A DNA stretch of 64,000 nucleotides from UBA8516 sp035455245 (GTDB lineage: Archaea; Thermoproteota; Nitrososphaeria; Nitrososphaerales; Nitrosopumilaceae): the NCBI GenBank assembly GCA_035455245.1, contig DATIFN010000003.1, positions 1 through 64,000 on the forward strand, read 5' to 3'. A model generated the notes under the pieces. The model searched no databases. It was given only the letters and a program-made list of their open reading frames with translations, and was not told the origin of the DNA. Below, piece by piece: positions 17,188 through 26,450 of this stretch. The position numbers were made by a program, and so were the translations under genes. The first letter of the stretch is position 1. Each line of letters opens with the position of its first letter.

Positions 17188-17838
17188 TTATGCTAAGGTT
17201 TGTGGTTCTAGCTTGCTGCCGTAGTGTTTGTTGATTAATCCAATAAGCAATGAAAGATCTTTTTCTTCAAGTGTTACGGTTGCCAAGTCTTTAACGATAT
17301 CCTGAGCTCTAAACGCAACACCAAGTCCGCAAATATCAAAAAGTTTGATGTCATTTGCACCATCAACTACGACTACGATGTTCTCTTTCTTTTCACCCCA
17401 TTCTTTTATTTTGATAAGAGCAGATTTTGATTTATCTGAATCAACGTGAATCTTGACACCGTCAAGTTTTCCGTCCCTGAAAATTAATTCATTTGAAAAA
17501 ACATGATCTAAATCCAGTTCATTTTTTAATCTGTCAGTCATGATAGTGAAGCCACCAGAAACTGCCAAAAGCTTCCATCCTGCTGCTTTTAAAGATCTAC
17601 ATGCTTCTTTTGCGCCAATCATTATGGGAAGAGAATCCGCAATTTCTTTACACGTCTCATAACTAATTCCTTTGAGAGTGTTTACACGTGTTCGTAGTCC
17701 TTCTTCCCAGTTTATCACACCTTGAATCCCTTTTCGTGTGATCTCCCAGATTTCGTCCTGCTTGTTTATTTTTTCTGCAAGAATGGGAAGATATTCTGCG
17801 TCAAGCAAGACTCCTTCCACATCAAAAATTGCTAGCAA
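17188..17838 (-). CDS. HAD phosphatase, phosphoserine phosphatase-like
   Basis: A 216-residue HAD enzyme starting at TTG 17838. Motif I is FDVEGVLL, with nucleophile D6 and Glu8 in place of the usual second Asp. Motif II is AVSGGF, motif III the Lys in SDKSKSA, and motif IV VVDGANDIKLF. The cap and order match SerB, which makes serine from phosphoserine. Serine production would suit the adjacent cysteine genes. The Glu at the acid-base position is unusual and could mean altered activity. Divergent from the next gene. Confidence 0.8.
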   Translation of the reverse strand: MLAIFDVEGVLLDAEYLPILAEKINKQDEIWEITRKGIQGVINWEEGLRTRVNTLKGISYETCKEIADSLPIMIGAKEACRSLKAAGWKLLAVSGGFTIMTDRLKNELDLDHVFSNELIFRDGKLDGVKIHVDSDKSKSALIKIKEWGEKKENIVVVVDGANDIKLFDICGLGVAFRAQDIVKDLATVTLEEKDLSLLIGLINKHYGSKLEPQTLA

Positions 17839-17942
17839 TTAGTTTCTGTTTTGGAAACACAAATTCTGATAATATTAATCTTGATAGATCAGATCATGCA
17901 AAAAACACTAGTAATATATTCTACGATGGTAAAATTCTCGTC

Positions 17943-18227
17943 ATGGGCGAGCTTCCACACAAATTTGAAGTCACTATAAAAACTGGAACAGAGAAACACA
18001 AGATTCCAGAAAATGTCAAAGAAGAAATGAAAGCATCAGGATTGATGGATGACAAAGGTAAACTCAAATTAAAAGGCGTGAGCCCAAAGATGTTAAAAAG
18101 AATGAAAGAAGAAGCAGTGGAGTGTCCAGTGTTAAAATCAGAAATTGGTTTTATCCAATGTTTTGTATGTCCAAACTTTCAAAGTAGAATAACAGGCAAA
18201 GTACTTTGCAAGGGCGACGCACTCTAG
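17943..18227 (+). CDS. Small Cys-containing conserved protein, unrecognised
   Basis: A 94-residue protein. The frame is open from 17829, but I choose ATG 17943 because TAATATATT lies 28 bases before it and the preceding codons look non-coding. The first half is basic and helical. The second half carries Cys residues in the pattern ECPVL and CFVCPNF followed by a third Cys, suggesting a small zinc or iron-sulfur site. Function unknown. It precedes prolyl-tRNA synthetase on the same strand. Confidence 0.65.
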   Translation: MGELPHKFEVTIKTGTEKHKIPENVKEEMKASGLMDDKGKLKLKGVSPKMLKRMKEEAVECPVLKSEIGFIQCFVCPNFQSRITGKVLCKGDAL

Positions 18228-18269
18228 AACCAGAAGGCTCATTAGTACATATTTTTAAAATGATGTAAT

Positions 18270-19712
18270 TTGAGTAAGGAAATTGGCATCACGGTTTCAA
18301 AAAAGGAAAATTTTAGTGAATGGTACACACAAATTGTAATAAAAGCGGAACTTGCAGACTATGCTCCAGTAAAGGGGTTAATTGTTCTTAGGCCATACGG
18401 ATATTCAATTTGGGAATCATTGAAATCATCGCTTGACGAAAAGCTCAAGGAAACAGGACATGAGAATGGTTTTCTTCCTGTCTTAATTCCTGAATCATTG
18501 CTAAGCAAGGAGGCTGATCATTTTAGTGGTTTTAATCCAGAAGTGTTTTGGGTTACTCGTTCTGGAGATACCGAGATAGGCGATAAGCTCGCACTGCGAC
18601 CAACATCTGAAACACTTGCCTACTCGATGTATTCAAAGTGGATAAAGAGTTGGAGGGACCTACCGCTAAAGATTAATTTTTGGAATACAGCATTACGTGC
18701 GGAAATAAAGGCAACAAAGCCCTTTCTTAGGACTTCCGAGTTTTTGTGGCAGGAAGGGCATACGGTTCACTCCACAAAAGAAGAAGCTGAAGATGAAGTA
18801 AAGGTGATTTTGGAAATTTACAAAAAAACTGTAGAAGAAGAACTTGCTATACCTGTAATTACTGGTAAAAAGAGCGAGAAGGAGAAATTTGTAGGTGCAG
18901 TCTACACTACCACAATGGAAGCTATAATGCCAGACGGAAAGGCATTACAGATGGGAACGTCACATTTTCTTGGTCAGAATTTTTCAAAGCCTTTTGATGT
19001 AAAATTTTTGGATAAAAATAATGTGGAGGTTTTTGCGTGGCAAACATCTTGGGGAGTTTCATGGAGATTAATTGGGGCATTAATAATGGTACATGGAGAT
19101 GACAAAGGTTTAGTGTTACCCCCACGTGTTGCTCCAATTCAGGTTGTGATTGTTCCAATTTATTATTCAGATCCAGACAAAGAAAACGTGCTGAAAAAGA
19201 CTCGAGAGATAGAACAAGCCTTGAAGAAAAATAAGATTCGAGTTCATGTCGATGCAAGAGACGAATGGACTCCAGGTTACAAGTTTCATGATTGGGAGAT
19301 GAAAGGAGTTCCACTCAGAATTGAAATTGGTCCAAAGGACATTGCAAAAGGCAAGATGGTCCTAGTACGGCGCGACATGCAGAAAAAATCTGATTTAGAG
19401 TTTTCAAATACTGAGAGCGGTGTAGAATCCATGTTAAAAGAAATACAGCAGAGTCTTTTTGAGAAAGCAAAATCGCTTCTCAAAGAGAGAACCAAACAAG
19501 TTTCAGATTATGACAAATTCAAGTCAGAGATTGAAAACGGAATGTTTTTAGAGACATCATGGTGTGGAGACCAGAAATGTGAAGAAAAAATAAAGGAATT
19601 GACAGGAGCTGACATACGAGTCATTCCTTTTAACAACAGTAAAACAGATACGCCTTGTGTAAACTGTAAAAAACCTGGAAAAGAAAACGTAATTTTTGCG
19701 CGCGGGTATTAA
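18270..19712 (+). CDS. proS: Prolyl-tRNA synthetase (archaeal/eukaryal type)
   Basis: A 480-residue class II synthetase. Motif 2 (RTSEFLWQEGHTVH) and the TSE loop (LRPTSETLAY) are clear, followed by motif 3 with GDDKGLVLPP, an anticodon-binding domain (IYYSDPDKENVL...HVDARDEWTPGYKFHDWEMKG) and the C-terminal domain with CxxC-type zinc Cys (SWCGDQKCEEKI, CVNCKKPG). It charges tRNA-Pro. It lacks the bacterial editing insertion, as expected for the archaeal form. The start is TTG 18270. Confidence 0.96.
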   Translation: MSKEIGITVSKKENFSEWYTQIVIKAELADYAPVKGLIVLRPYGYSIWESLKSSLDEKLKETGHENGFLPVLIPESLLSKEADHFSGFNPEVFWVTRSGDTEIGDKLALRPTSETLAYSMYSKWIKSWRDLPLKINFWNTALRAEIKATKPFLRTSEFLWQEGHTVHSTKEEAEDEVKVILEIYKKTVEEELAIPVITGKKSEKEKFVGAVYTTTMEAIMPDGKALQMGTSHFLGQNFSKPFDVKFLDKNNVEVFAWQTSWGVSWRLIGALIMVHGDDKGLVLPPRVAPIQVVIVPIYYSDPDKENVLKKTREIEQALKKNKIRVHVDARDEWTPGYKFHDWEMKGVPLRIEIGPKDIAKGKMVLVRRDMQKKSDLEFSNTESGVESMLKEIQQSLFEKAKSLLKERTKQVSDYDKFKSEIENGMFLETSWCGDQKCEEKIKELTGADIRVIPFNNSKTDTPCVNCKKPGKENVIFARGY

Positions 19713-19746
19713 ACGGAATACCGATTAAATAAGGCGGAATCAGTGG

Positions 19747-20394
19747 GTGACTGTGGATTTAAGTGCAGTTTTTCCAGTAGATCCCGAAGTTGGTTATCTT
19801 GGTCTTGCACTTGTAAGTTTTTTTGGTTCACTGATTCCATTTGTTCCCTTTCCTTCGTTTCTATTACTTGCAGCGATGTCAATTGGAAACCAGTTTGATC
19901 CACATGCTCTGGCTTTGATCAGTGCTGTTATGGCAACTGCATCAAAACAGGTAATTTTCTATATTAGTTATGGAGGAAGAAAAATAATTACTGAGAAAAC
20001 TCGCAAGAGAATAAAACCATTTGAACGATTAGTAAAACGCTATGGTGCGGCAGCTGCATTTGTAGCCGCTGCAACTCCAATCCCTGATGACTTGATCTAC
20101 ATACCATTAGGACTAGCAAGATACAATCCGTTAAGATTTTTCATTTCTACACTTGCTGGGAAAATCGTCTTGGGATACGTCATAGTTTATTTCTCTAGAG
20201 GTTTTGGTGTGTCGTTTATAGAACCTATAGTTGGAAAGGTACAAGATATGAACGAGATCTACCTTGGTATGGTAATTTTTATCGGCATCACCATAGGAAT
20301 CATAGTTTTGATGCTACGACTTAATTGGGAAAAAATACTTGGCAAAGTTGCTCCATGGACAGTGGGCCCAGAAAAGGACGAAAATAACAACTAA
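19747..20394 (+). CDS. DedA/VTT-domain membrane protein
   Basis: A 215-residue polytopic membrane protein starting at GTG 19747. It has a VTT (SNARE-associated, DedA-like) core: FFGSLIPFVPFPS near the start and a re-entrant-like PIPDDLIYIPLGLARY segment near residue 117, flanked by hydrophobic spans, with a final span at about residues 175-195. DedA proteins are lipid scramblases or flippases linked to membrane homeostasis. Substrate unknown. Convergent with mpg, overlapping by 4 bases. Confidence 0.82.
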   Translation: MTVDLSAVFPVDPEVGYLGLALVSFFGSLIPFVPFPSFLLLAAMSIGNQFDPHALALISAVMATASKQVIFYISYGGRKIITEKTRKRIKPFERLVKRYGAAAAFVAAATPIPDDLIYIPLGLARYNPLRFFISTLAGKIVLGYVIVYFSRGFGVSFIEPIVGKVQDMNEIYLGMVIFIGITIGIIVLMLRLNWEKILGKVAPWTVGPEKDENNN

Positions 20395-20954
20395 TTCTGT
20401 ATAGTAAAATTCCAGAGACGGTTTGTTGCTTTTTTAATTCCTATACGTGGTCTTTTAATAATTTCAGAATCCTTGATTTTTATTCCATCAATAATAAAAA
20501 GACTCGATTGCTTGGCCAGATCCGCGCCATATTGTTTTTTTGAAATTTGTAGAGCTTGAGTTAATTTTGCAGGACCGTTTGTTAGATTCGAAAATTTTTT
20601 TGTTTTTCTTTGCCGTACCATAAAATTAACTCCTTCTTTTGGATCTAAAGCACGAATCAAGACAGCTCCAGCTTCGTAATTGTCACCCCGTGCAACTGCA
20701 TTCATGCAATAATGCATCCCATATGTAAAGTAGACATAAGCCATTCCAACAGAACCAAACATCGCTTTGTTTCGTTCCGTAAGTCCGCCAAAAGCATGGC
20801 TCGCTGGATCATCTTTGTATCTATATGCTTCGGTTTCAGTTATGACCCCAGAGATTATTTTGTTTCCGATTTTTCGAATAAGTATCTTTCCTAAAAGATC
20901 TCTTGCAACATCTACTGTATCTCTTGCATAAAATGAATGTGAGATTATTTTCAT
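20391..20954 (-). CDS. 3-methyladenine DNA glycosylase (AAG/MPG family)
   Basis: A 187-residue DNA repair enzyme that removes alkylated purines. Family features are LARDLLGK-like (VARDLLGKILIRK), the catalytic Glu in ITETEAYRY, DPASHAFGGLTERNKAMF, YFTYGMHYCMN and the NGPAKLTQAL segment. The length is normal for the family. It overlaps the udg stop by 4 bases and is the last gene of a tldD-udg-mpg operon, so two base-excision glycosylases are coexpressed. Confidence 0.93.
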   Translation of the reverse strand: MKIISHSFYARDTVDVARDLLGKILIRKIGNKIISGVITETEAYRYKDDPASHAFGGLTERNKAMFGSVGMAYVYFTYGMHYCMNAVARGDNYEAGAVLIRALDPKEGVNFMVRQRKTKKFSNLTNGPAKLTQALQISKKQYGADLAKQSSLFIIDGIKIKDSEIIKRPRIGIKKATNRLWNFTIQN

Positions 20955-21529
20955 TTAATATCAGCAAGGTTTTTGCCTTTTTTTAACCTATCAAGTGTTT
21001 CAACAAGTGTTTTCATATCAGCTAGTAAAACCGATTTTAGCTCCTGATTGTAAATTGTTGCAGCTGGATGTATGGTGAGAAAATATCGCTGTCCGTCTTT
21101 TTCTATTACTTTTCCCCTATTTTTTGTAATTGAATTACCACCTAAGATAGAACCAAACGCAGTGTTTCCCATTATACAGATTATTTTTGGTTTTATTATC
21201 TCAAGTTCTTTTAAAAGATATGGCTGGCATGATTCTTTTTCTTCTTGTAATGGAACTCGATTGTTTGGGGGTCTGCACTTTACTACGTTTGTAATGTAGA
21301 CATTGTCTCGTGAGAGGCCAACTGAACTCAAAACTTCAGATAAAATATTTCCAGCTGAGCCTACAAAGGGCTCACCCTTGAGATCCTCATTTCTTCCAGG
21401 CGCCTCACCAATAAACAAAATTTCTGCTTTTGGATTGCCCTTTCCTGGTACAGCATTTGTCCTGGTCGTTGAAAGGTTACACTTGATGCATGAAATTACT
21501 TGGGTTCGTATCGAATCAATTTCTGACAT
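20951..21529 (-). CDS. udg: Type IV uracil-DNA glycosylase (4Fe-4S)
   Basis: A 192-residue uracil-DNA glycosylase. The active motif GEAPGRNED (about residues 41-49) and the C-terminal HPAA motif are present, with cluster Cys residues in CIKC (C14, C17), KCRPPNN and ESCQPY. It excises uracil produced by cytosine deamination. Its ATG shares one base with the tldD stop (TAATG), so the two are translationally coupled. Confidence 0.94.
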   Translation of the reverse strand: MSEIDSIRTQVISCIKCNLSTTRTNAVPGKGNPKAEILFIGEAPGRNEDLKGEPFVGSAGNILSEVLSSVGLSRDNVYITNVVKCRPPNNRVPLQEEKESCQPYLLKELEIIKPKIICIMGNTAFGSILGGNSITKNRGKVIEKDGQRYFLTIHPAATIYNQELKSVLLADMKTLVETLDRLKKGKNLADIK

Positions 21530-22947
21530 TATGCCCCTACACTTTTTACAGTAGCAATTCCGCGAATGTGTGGACCACCATTTCCCATCCTCATAATCTG
21601 CATAGGATCTCCTTTACCACAATTAGTAATCGGGCGTATGGTGAAATCCTTTCCACAAGCATCAATTGAATTGAAAAAATCTGGAGCAGTTCCCATCACT
21701 ATCACGTCGCGTAATAATTCTTTTGGTTCACCATTTTCAATTTTTTGTGCAAACTGACAGGAGATACTCCAGTTGTAGCGCATCATGTCAATCGATGGTA
21801 CCTTCATGTTTGAGATCAGATATCCATTTTTTACTTCTCCAATCATTTCTTGGGGATCCCAATCACCTTCTTTTATGCAGGTGCATGCCATTCTTATCAA
21901 TGGCATAAACTCGTATCCTGAAGCGCGCATGCCAGAATTTGGCTCCGTGTTAAAAATAGAAGCTGTCTCCCTGCTTTGCATGTGGCTTGTTAGGATTCCA
22001 TTTTCTATAAGCGATTTTCTTTTTGCTAGAACTCCTTCGTCGTCATACTTGTAACAACCAAGATTGCCTAGTATTGTAGGATCATCTATTACGTTTAATT
22101 GGTTTGATCCGATCTTTTCTCCAAGTTTTCCTGCCCACCATGCCCCTCCAGCCCAAGCCATCTCCTTTCCCAAAACCCTGTCTGCTTCAGAAGGATGACC
22201 TAGTATTTCATGAGCCAGAAGGGCTACAAAATCAGGATTCATAACTACTGTTGCCTTGTCTTCTTTTGCAGTATGAGCATCAAGAAGTTCAGATGCTTTT
22301 TGAGAAACAAACTCTGCAGTGTTTCTGATATCGTGTTCTCCAAGAATCATTTCTGTTCCACCTCTCCCGCCTTCTGAAGAGTTGACAGATTCTGTAAGAC
22401 CAGACTCGTGTGCTGTTGCAGTAAGGTGTGCGATGGTATCTACAAAGGTATGGGTTATTTTTGCACCTTCACTATTTACAAAATACTTGGAAAAATTTTC
22501 GTATCCAATTGATATCGAGGATTCGTTTATTCGTTTTTTACTTCTTATGATGTTGTCACACTCAAAACCAAGCTTTGCTAGGTCCTCAATTTCCGGTTGC
22601 TTTGATACATTGAAATTTATCTTGTCAACGAAAGAACGAGTTTCTGCGAGTTTTATTTTTTGTTTTTTCTTCGAGGAATAATGCAGTGCACTTTTTACCG
22701 CGTCAAGTGTTGCGTTTTTTATCTGGTCTATTGAATTTGGATTTGAAATAGAGTAAAATCCCCAAGCTCCCCCTGCAAGAACTCTTATTCCCATACCCAG
22801 TTCGCTTGTAGCTGCAAAGTGCTCAATTTCTCCATTTTCCAAAAGAAATCCCTTTTGTTCCACCGATTCTGCCCTAACATCACAATATTGAGATCCATTT
22901 TGTAATGCAAACTCTATAGCTTTTTCAGCATAATCTTCTAAATCCAA
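21529..22947 (-). CDS. tldD: TldD/PmbA-family metalloprotease
   Basis: A 472-residue protein of the TldD side of the family, shown by the zinc motif HEILGH (H246, E247, H251) followed by PSEADR, and by the C-terminal GKGDPMQIMRMGNGGP region. TldD usually pairs with TldE/PmbA, which carries no zinc site; no partner is seen here. The bacterial pair digests unfolded or modified peptides. It is first in an operon with two DNA glycosylases, a combination without an obvious functional link. Confidence 0.92.
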   Translation of the reverse strand: MDLEDYAEKAIEFALQNGSQYCDVRAESVEQKGFLLENGEIEHFAATSELGMGIRVLAGGAWGFYSISNPNSIDQIKNATLDAVKSALHYSSKKKQKIKLAETRSFVDKINFNVSKQPEIEDLAKLGFECDNIIRSKKRINESSISIGYENFSKYFVNSEGAKITHTFVDTIAHLTATAHESGLTESVNSSEGGRGGTEMILGEHDIRNTAEFVSQKASELLDAHTAKEDKATVVMNPDFVALLAHEILGHPSEADRVLGKEMAWAGGAWWAGKLGEKIGSNQLNVIDDPTILGNLGCYKYDDEGVLAKRKSLIENGILTSHMQSRETASIFNTEPNSGMRASGYEFMPLIRMACTCIKEGDWDPQEMIGEVKNGYLISNMKVPSIDMMRYNWSISCQFAQKIENGEPKELLRDVIVMGTAPDFFNSIDACGKDFTIRPITNCGKGDPMQIMRMGNGGPHIRGIATVKSVGA

Positions 22948-23187
22948 TGACTGGTTCGGCTGATTCCAACTATTTTTTGTTTGTGCTTAATTACAGATCA
23001 TTTGGCTGAAAAATAGGTTAGAGACTAAGGTCCAGTCGAAGAAAGAATGAAAAGATGAAGGTATTTATCAAGACATTTCAAATGAACAAACCTTACAGGT
23101 TTAGACAAATTTGTTACTTTACTCCCAATCCAGACTTCATATCGAATTAGAGGTATGAATAAAAAGCGTATGGGAGCCTCCTAGATT

Positions 23188-24993
23188 ATGGAAAAAATTG
23201 TTGTTGATACTAGCATCATAATAGACGGCGAGATTGGAAAGTTGGTAGATTCAGGTGGGCTTGAAAACTGTGAGATAATCATTCCTGTTGCAGTACTTGA
23301 TGAGCTTCAGTCACAAGCCTCACAAGGCAAGGAATATGGTTTTGTTGGTCTTGAAGAAATAAAAAAAATACGCCAGCTTTCTGAAAAACACAATGTTGTC
23401 CTCAGGTTTGAAGGTGAAAGGCCAAGTATGGATGACATCAGACTTGCAAAACATGGCAGAATAGATGCAATAATAAAAGACATTGCAAAGAAAAATAATG
23501 CTACTTTTTACACCGCTGATTATGTCCAATCTCTTGTTGCACAAGCAGAAGGAGTAAATACAAATTATTCAAGACCAGATGTAAAAACAACAAATCTGGA
23601 GTTTGAGAAATTTTTTGATTCTCAAACAATGAGTGTACATCTAAAAGAAGGAATAAAACCAATGGCAAAGCGTGGCAAGCCAGGTGCATTTACTCTTTTA
23701 GATTTGGAAGACAAAATTCTAACAAAAGACTATCTTCAATTTATTACAACTGAAATCTTGGAAGCATCAAGAATTAATCAAGCAGGAATTGTTGAAATAT
23801 CAAAACCCGGTGCACTAGTTGTTCAATACAAAGATTTTCGAATTGCAATAACCCATCCACCATTTTCAGACAATTATGAAACCACCATAGTTCATCCTAC
23901 TGTTAGGTTATCATTAAATCAATACAAGATTTCAGAAAAGCTGATGACAAGACTCTCAGAAAAAGCAGAAGGCGTTTTGGTATCGGGCCCACCAGGATCT
24001 GGAAAAAGTACCTTTGCTTCCAGTCTGGCAGATTTTTATTCTCAGAAAGGAAAGATAGTGAAGACATTAGAGTCTCCACGAGACTTGCAAGTTGGGGATA
24101 AAGTAACCCAATATGCTACTCTTGATGGAAGCTTTGAGAATTCTGCAGACATTTTGCTCCTTGTAAGACCAGATTACACCATATTTGATGAAGTAAGACG
24201 ATTCCCAGACTTTCGAGTCTTTGCGGATTTGAGATTGGCAGGAGTTGGAATGGTCGGGGTTGTTCATGCAAATGCACCACTTGATGCCATTCAGAGATTC
24301 ATTGGCAAGGTAGAGCTCGGAATGATTCCGCACATTTTAGATACTGTTATTTTTATTAAAAATGGAGACGTTGCCGAAGTGTATGAGTTGGAATTCAAGG
24401 TCAAGGTTCCAACCGGAATGACTGAACAAGACCTTGCAAGACCAGTTATCGAAGTTCGCAACTTTGAGAATAGAAACTTGGAGTATGAGATCTACACTTA
24501 TGGGGAAGAAAACATTGTCATTCCAATATCAAAAGAGGCTAAAAGTGGAGGCATAGAACGACTTGCTGAGGCCAAGATAAGAGAAACAATACGCAGATTT
24601 GATCCAGAGGCTGAAATTGAGATTTTGTCAAATAACAGTATTCAGGTCAGAGTAGACAAGGAAGTCATGCCATCAATCATAGGTCGTGGTGGCGCTACGA
24701 TAAATGAGCTTGAAAAATCTCTTGGTGTGCATATTGATGTAGAGCCAAAGGTTCACACACTTGGAAGTGAAATTGATTTTGAGCTTTCTGAGGCTGGCAA
24801 CAACATTGTCCTCGAAGTTGATGATAGAAAAATTGGAATGTCTGCCGACATCTATGTAAAAGATCAATATTTGCTTTCTGCACATGTTGGCAAAAAAGGT
24901 AAGATAAAAATATCAAGGAGATCAGAATCAGGAAAAAAAATCATAAACGCAGTGATGGCAAAACAAGACATCAAAATAATTTTACATGACTAG
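23188..24993 (+). CDS. PINA-type PIN-KH ATPase
   Basis: A 601-residue protein. Residues 3-135 form a PIN domain (VVDTSIIIDGE, with acidic residues through GRIDAIIKD and FYTADY). A secretion-type ATPase core follows with Walker A GPPGSGKS at 267-274 and Walker B-like YTIFDEVRRF. A KH domain (VMPSIIGRGGATINELE) occupies about 490-540. This order defines PINA, a hexameric ATPase that in crenarchaea promotes Holliday junction migration with Hjc. A role in recombinational repair is inferred. Ends directly against the DtxR gene. Confidence 0.9.
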   Translation: MEKIVVDTSIIIDGEIGKLVDSGGLENCEIIIPVAVLDELQSQASQGKEYGFVGLEEIKKIRQLSEKHNVVLRFEGERPSMDDIRLAKHGRIDAIIKDIAKKNNATFYTADYVQSLVAQAEGVNTNYSRPDVKTTNLEFEKFFDSQTMSVHLKEGIKPMAKRGKPGAFTLLDLEDKILTKDYLQFITTEILEASRINQAGIVEISKPGALVVQYKDFRIAITHPPFSDNYETTIVHPTVRLSLNQYKISEKLMTRLSEKAEGVLVSGPPGSGKSTFASSLADFYSQKGKIVKTLESPRDLQVGDKVTQYATLDGSFENSADILLLVRPDYTIFDEVRRFPDFRVFADLRLAGVGMVGVVHANAPLDAIQRFIGKVELGMIPHILDTVIFIKNGDVAEVYELEFKVKVPTGMTEQDLARPVIEVRNFENRNLEYEIYTYGEENIVIPISKEAKSGGIERLAEAKIRETIRRFDPEAEIEILSNNSIQVRVDKEVMPSIIGRGGATINELEKSLGVHIDVEPKVHTLGSEIDFELSEAGNNIVLEVDDRKIGMSADIYVKDQYLLSAHVGKKGKIKISRRSESGKKIINAVMAKQDIKIILHD

Positions 24994-25491
24994 TCATTCA
25001 AAACTCTTCATGACTTTGGGATTTGCTTTTAGATATGTAATGAATTTTCTCAATTGTTTTATGGTTTTTGGATTTAGGTGATGCTCTATTCCTTCGGCAT
25101 CCTCGTTTGCAACTGCATTTTCTATTCCAAGCATTTTCAAAAACTCTAACAAGATTTCGTGTTTTTGTCTTATACCATACGCAATCGAGTTTCCTTTTGG
25201 TGTAAGGTTGATTCCTCGGTATTTTTCATATTCAATGTATCCGTTTTCGTCTAGTCTTTTGAGCATCTTTGTAACACTTGGAGCGCTTACATTCATGTAT
25301 CTTGAGATATCAAGCGTGTTTGCGTAGCCTTTTAGCTCTACCAACTCTGAAATCACTTCAAGATAGTCCTCTATTCTTGTGTTGGTGTCACCTTTTCCAA
25401 ACTTGTGAGCGGCCTTTATGGATTCCAATCGCTCGGCACGCTTTTCTTTCATATCTCTAATCGGAATATACCAAGAATGATATAATTCCAT
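24994..25491 (-). CDS. DtxR/MntR-family metal-dependent transcriptional regulator
   Basis: A 165-residue regulator. The DNA-binding winged helix is clear (RIEDYLEVISELVELKGYANTLDISR, then SAPSVTKMLKRLDENGYIEYEKY), followed by an iron-dependent dimerisation domain with HEILLEFLKMLGIENAVANEDAEGIEHHL, whose Glu and His residues are the usual metal ligands. It lacks the SH3-like third domain. Likely senses Mn or Fe. The N-terminal 12 residues may not belong; ATG 25452 is an alternative start. Confidence 0.88.
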   Translation of the reverse strand: MELYHSWYIPIRDMKEKRAERLESIKAAHKFGKGDTNTRIEDYLEVISELVELKGYANTLDISRYMNVSAPSVTKMLKRLDENGYIEYEKYRGINLTPKGNSIAYGIRQKHEILLEFLKMLGIENAVANEDAEGIEHHLNPKTIKQLRKFITYLKANPKVMKSFE

Positions 25492-25572
25492 CTCTTTGTG
25501 TAGAAAATCTTTACCCCATTGTGATTGATCTTTAGCATGGAATCTTAACTATCAAACTAGAAATCAGAGTCA

Positions 25573-25917
25573 ATGGAAGAGAATTATAAAAAGTCTATTC
25601 ATAGAATTAAAAAATTAAGAGAATCCGTCAAACGAAGAACCGATGTTTATTCCGGGCTTGCAAGCATTGGTGACAAGGAAACTGCCAGATCAATGAGGGC
25701 ATTACAAAAAGCACCGTCACCTGGAAAAAAACTGCAAAAAATAGGATTAGGTCTACTTTTAGCTCCAGAACCAGTAACTACACCAATAGGCTGTGCATTA
25801 ATTGTTACTGGAAAAATCCTTGAAAAAAAATACAACAGTTCAACAATTGCGGACATTGGAAATGAAACGACAAACACCATTGATTCAATTAAAGATATTA
25901 AAGACACCATAAACTAG
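25573..25917 (+). CDS. Conserved small protein, unrecognised
   Basis: A 114-residue basic protein. It is helical at the start (EENYKKSIHRIKKLRESVKRR) and has a mildly hydrophobic, Gly/Pro-containing middle (LGLLLAPEPVTTPIGCALIVTG) that could be a membrane hairpin. No motif I know. Composition and codon use match its neighbours. Divergent from the DtxR gene. Confidence 0.6.
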   Translation: MEENYKKSIHRIKKLRESVKRRTDVYSGLASIGDKETARSMRALQKAPSPGKKLQKIGLGLLLAPEPVTTPIGCALIVTGKILEKKYNSSTIADIGNETTNTIDSIKDIKDTIN

Positions 25918-25955
25918 CCCGTTGGTTTTTAACTAGAACTTTTTTTCTTTACTTT

Positions 25956-26450
25956 ATGGCATCCAGAAATCAGGTTCTAATTCCATTTGTAATAGCAGCT
26001 GTCATCATAGGGATAGTAGGAGTCCTAACAATACCAAGTGATACAAAACTTGAGACTGTAAATTTTCCAAAAGGAACAATTAAGGTTGATGATGTTGTTT
26101 TACAAGTGGAGATAGCTAATACCGATGCGGCAAGAACAAGAGGTTTGATGTTTCAAAAAGAATTGCCTTTTGACAAAGGGATGATCTTTGTTTTTGACAA
26201 CGAACAAGTTGTCTCTATGTGGATGCTAAACATGCAATTTCCACTAGATTTGATCTGGTTTGATAGCAAAGGCGATGTGGTACACATAGTAAAAAATGCC
26301 GAGCCATGCAAGTCTGCACTCGAAACCGCTTCGTGTACTTTTCAAAACGGAGAAAATAAACAAGCAAAGTATGTTTTGGAAGTGACAGCTGGCTTTGTTG
26401 ATAAGTTTAACATAACTGAAAAATCTAAGCTCCAGATTATCTCTATTTGA
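25956..26450 (+). CDS. DUF192-family exported protein
   Basis: A 164-residue protein with an N-terminal membrane anchor (residues 9-26), then a DUF192 domain with the family signatures ARTRGLMFQKELPFDKGMIFVF and WMLNMQFPLDLIWF, and the C-terminal VLEVTAGFVDKF. Two Cys (EPC and ASC) in the middle could form a disulfide outside the cell. The family's role is unknown. Its 3' end overlaps the acs stop by 8 bases (convergent). Confidence 0.85.
   Translation: MASRNQVLIPFVIAAVIIGIVGVLTIPSDTKLETVNFPKGTIKVDDVVLQVEIANTDAARTRGLMFQKELPFDKGMIFVFDNEQVVSMWMLNMQFPLDLIWFDSKGDVVHIVKNAEPCKSALETASCTFQNGENKQAKYVLEVTAGFVDKFNITEKSKLQIISI

Noticed and set aside
23055..23150. 31-codon plus-strand frame before the PINA gene
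   Set aside because: No recognisable motif, no TATA box at the expected spacing, and composition not distinctive.
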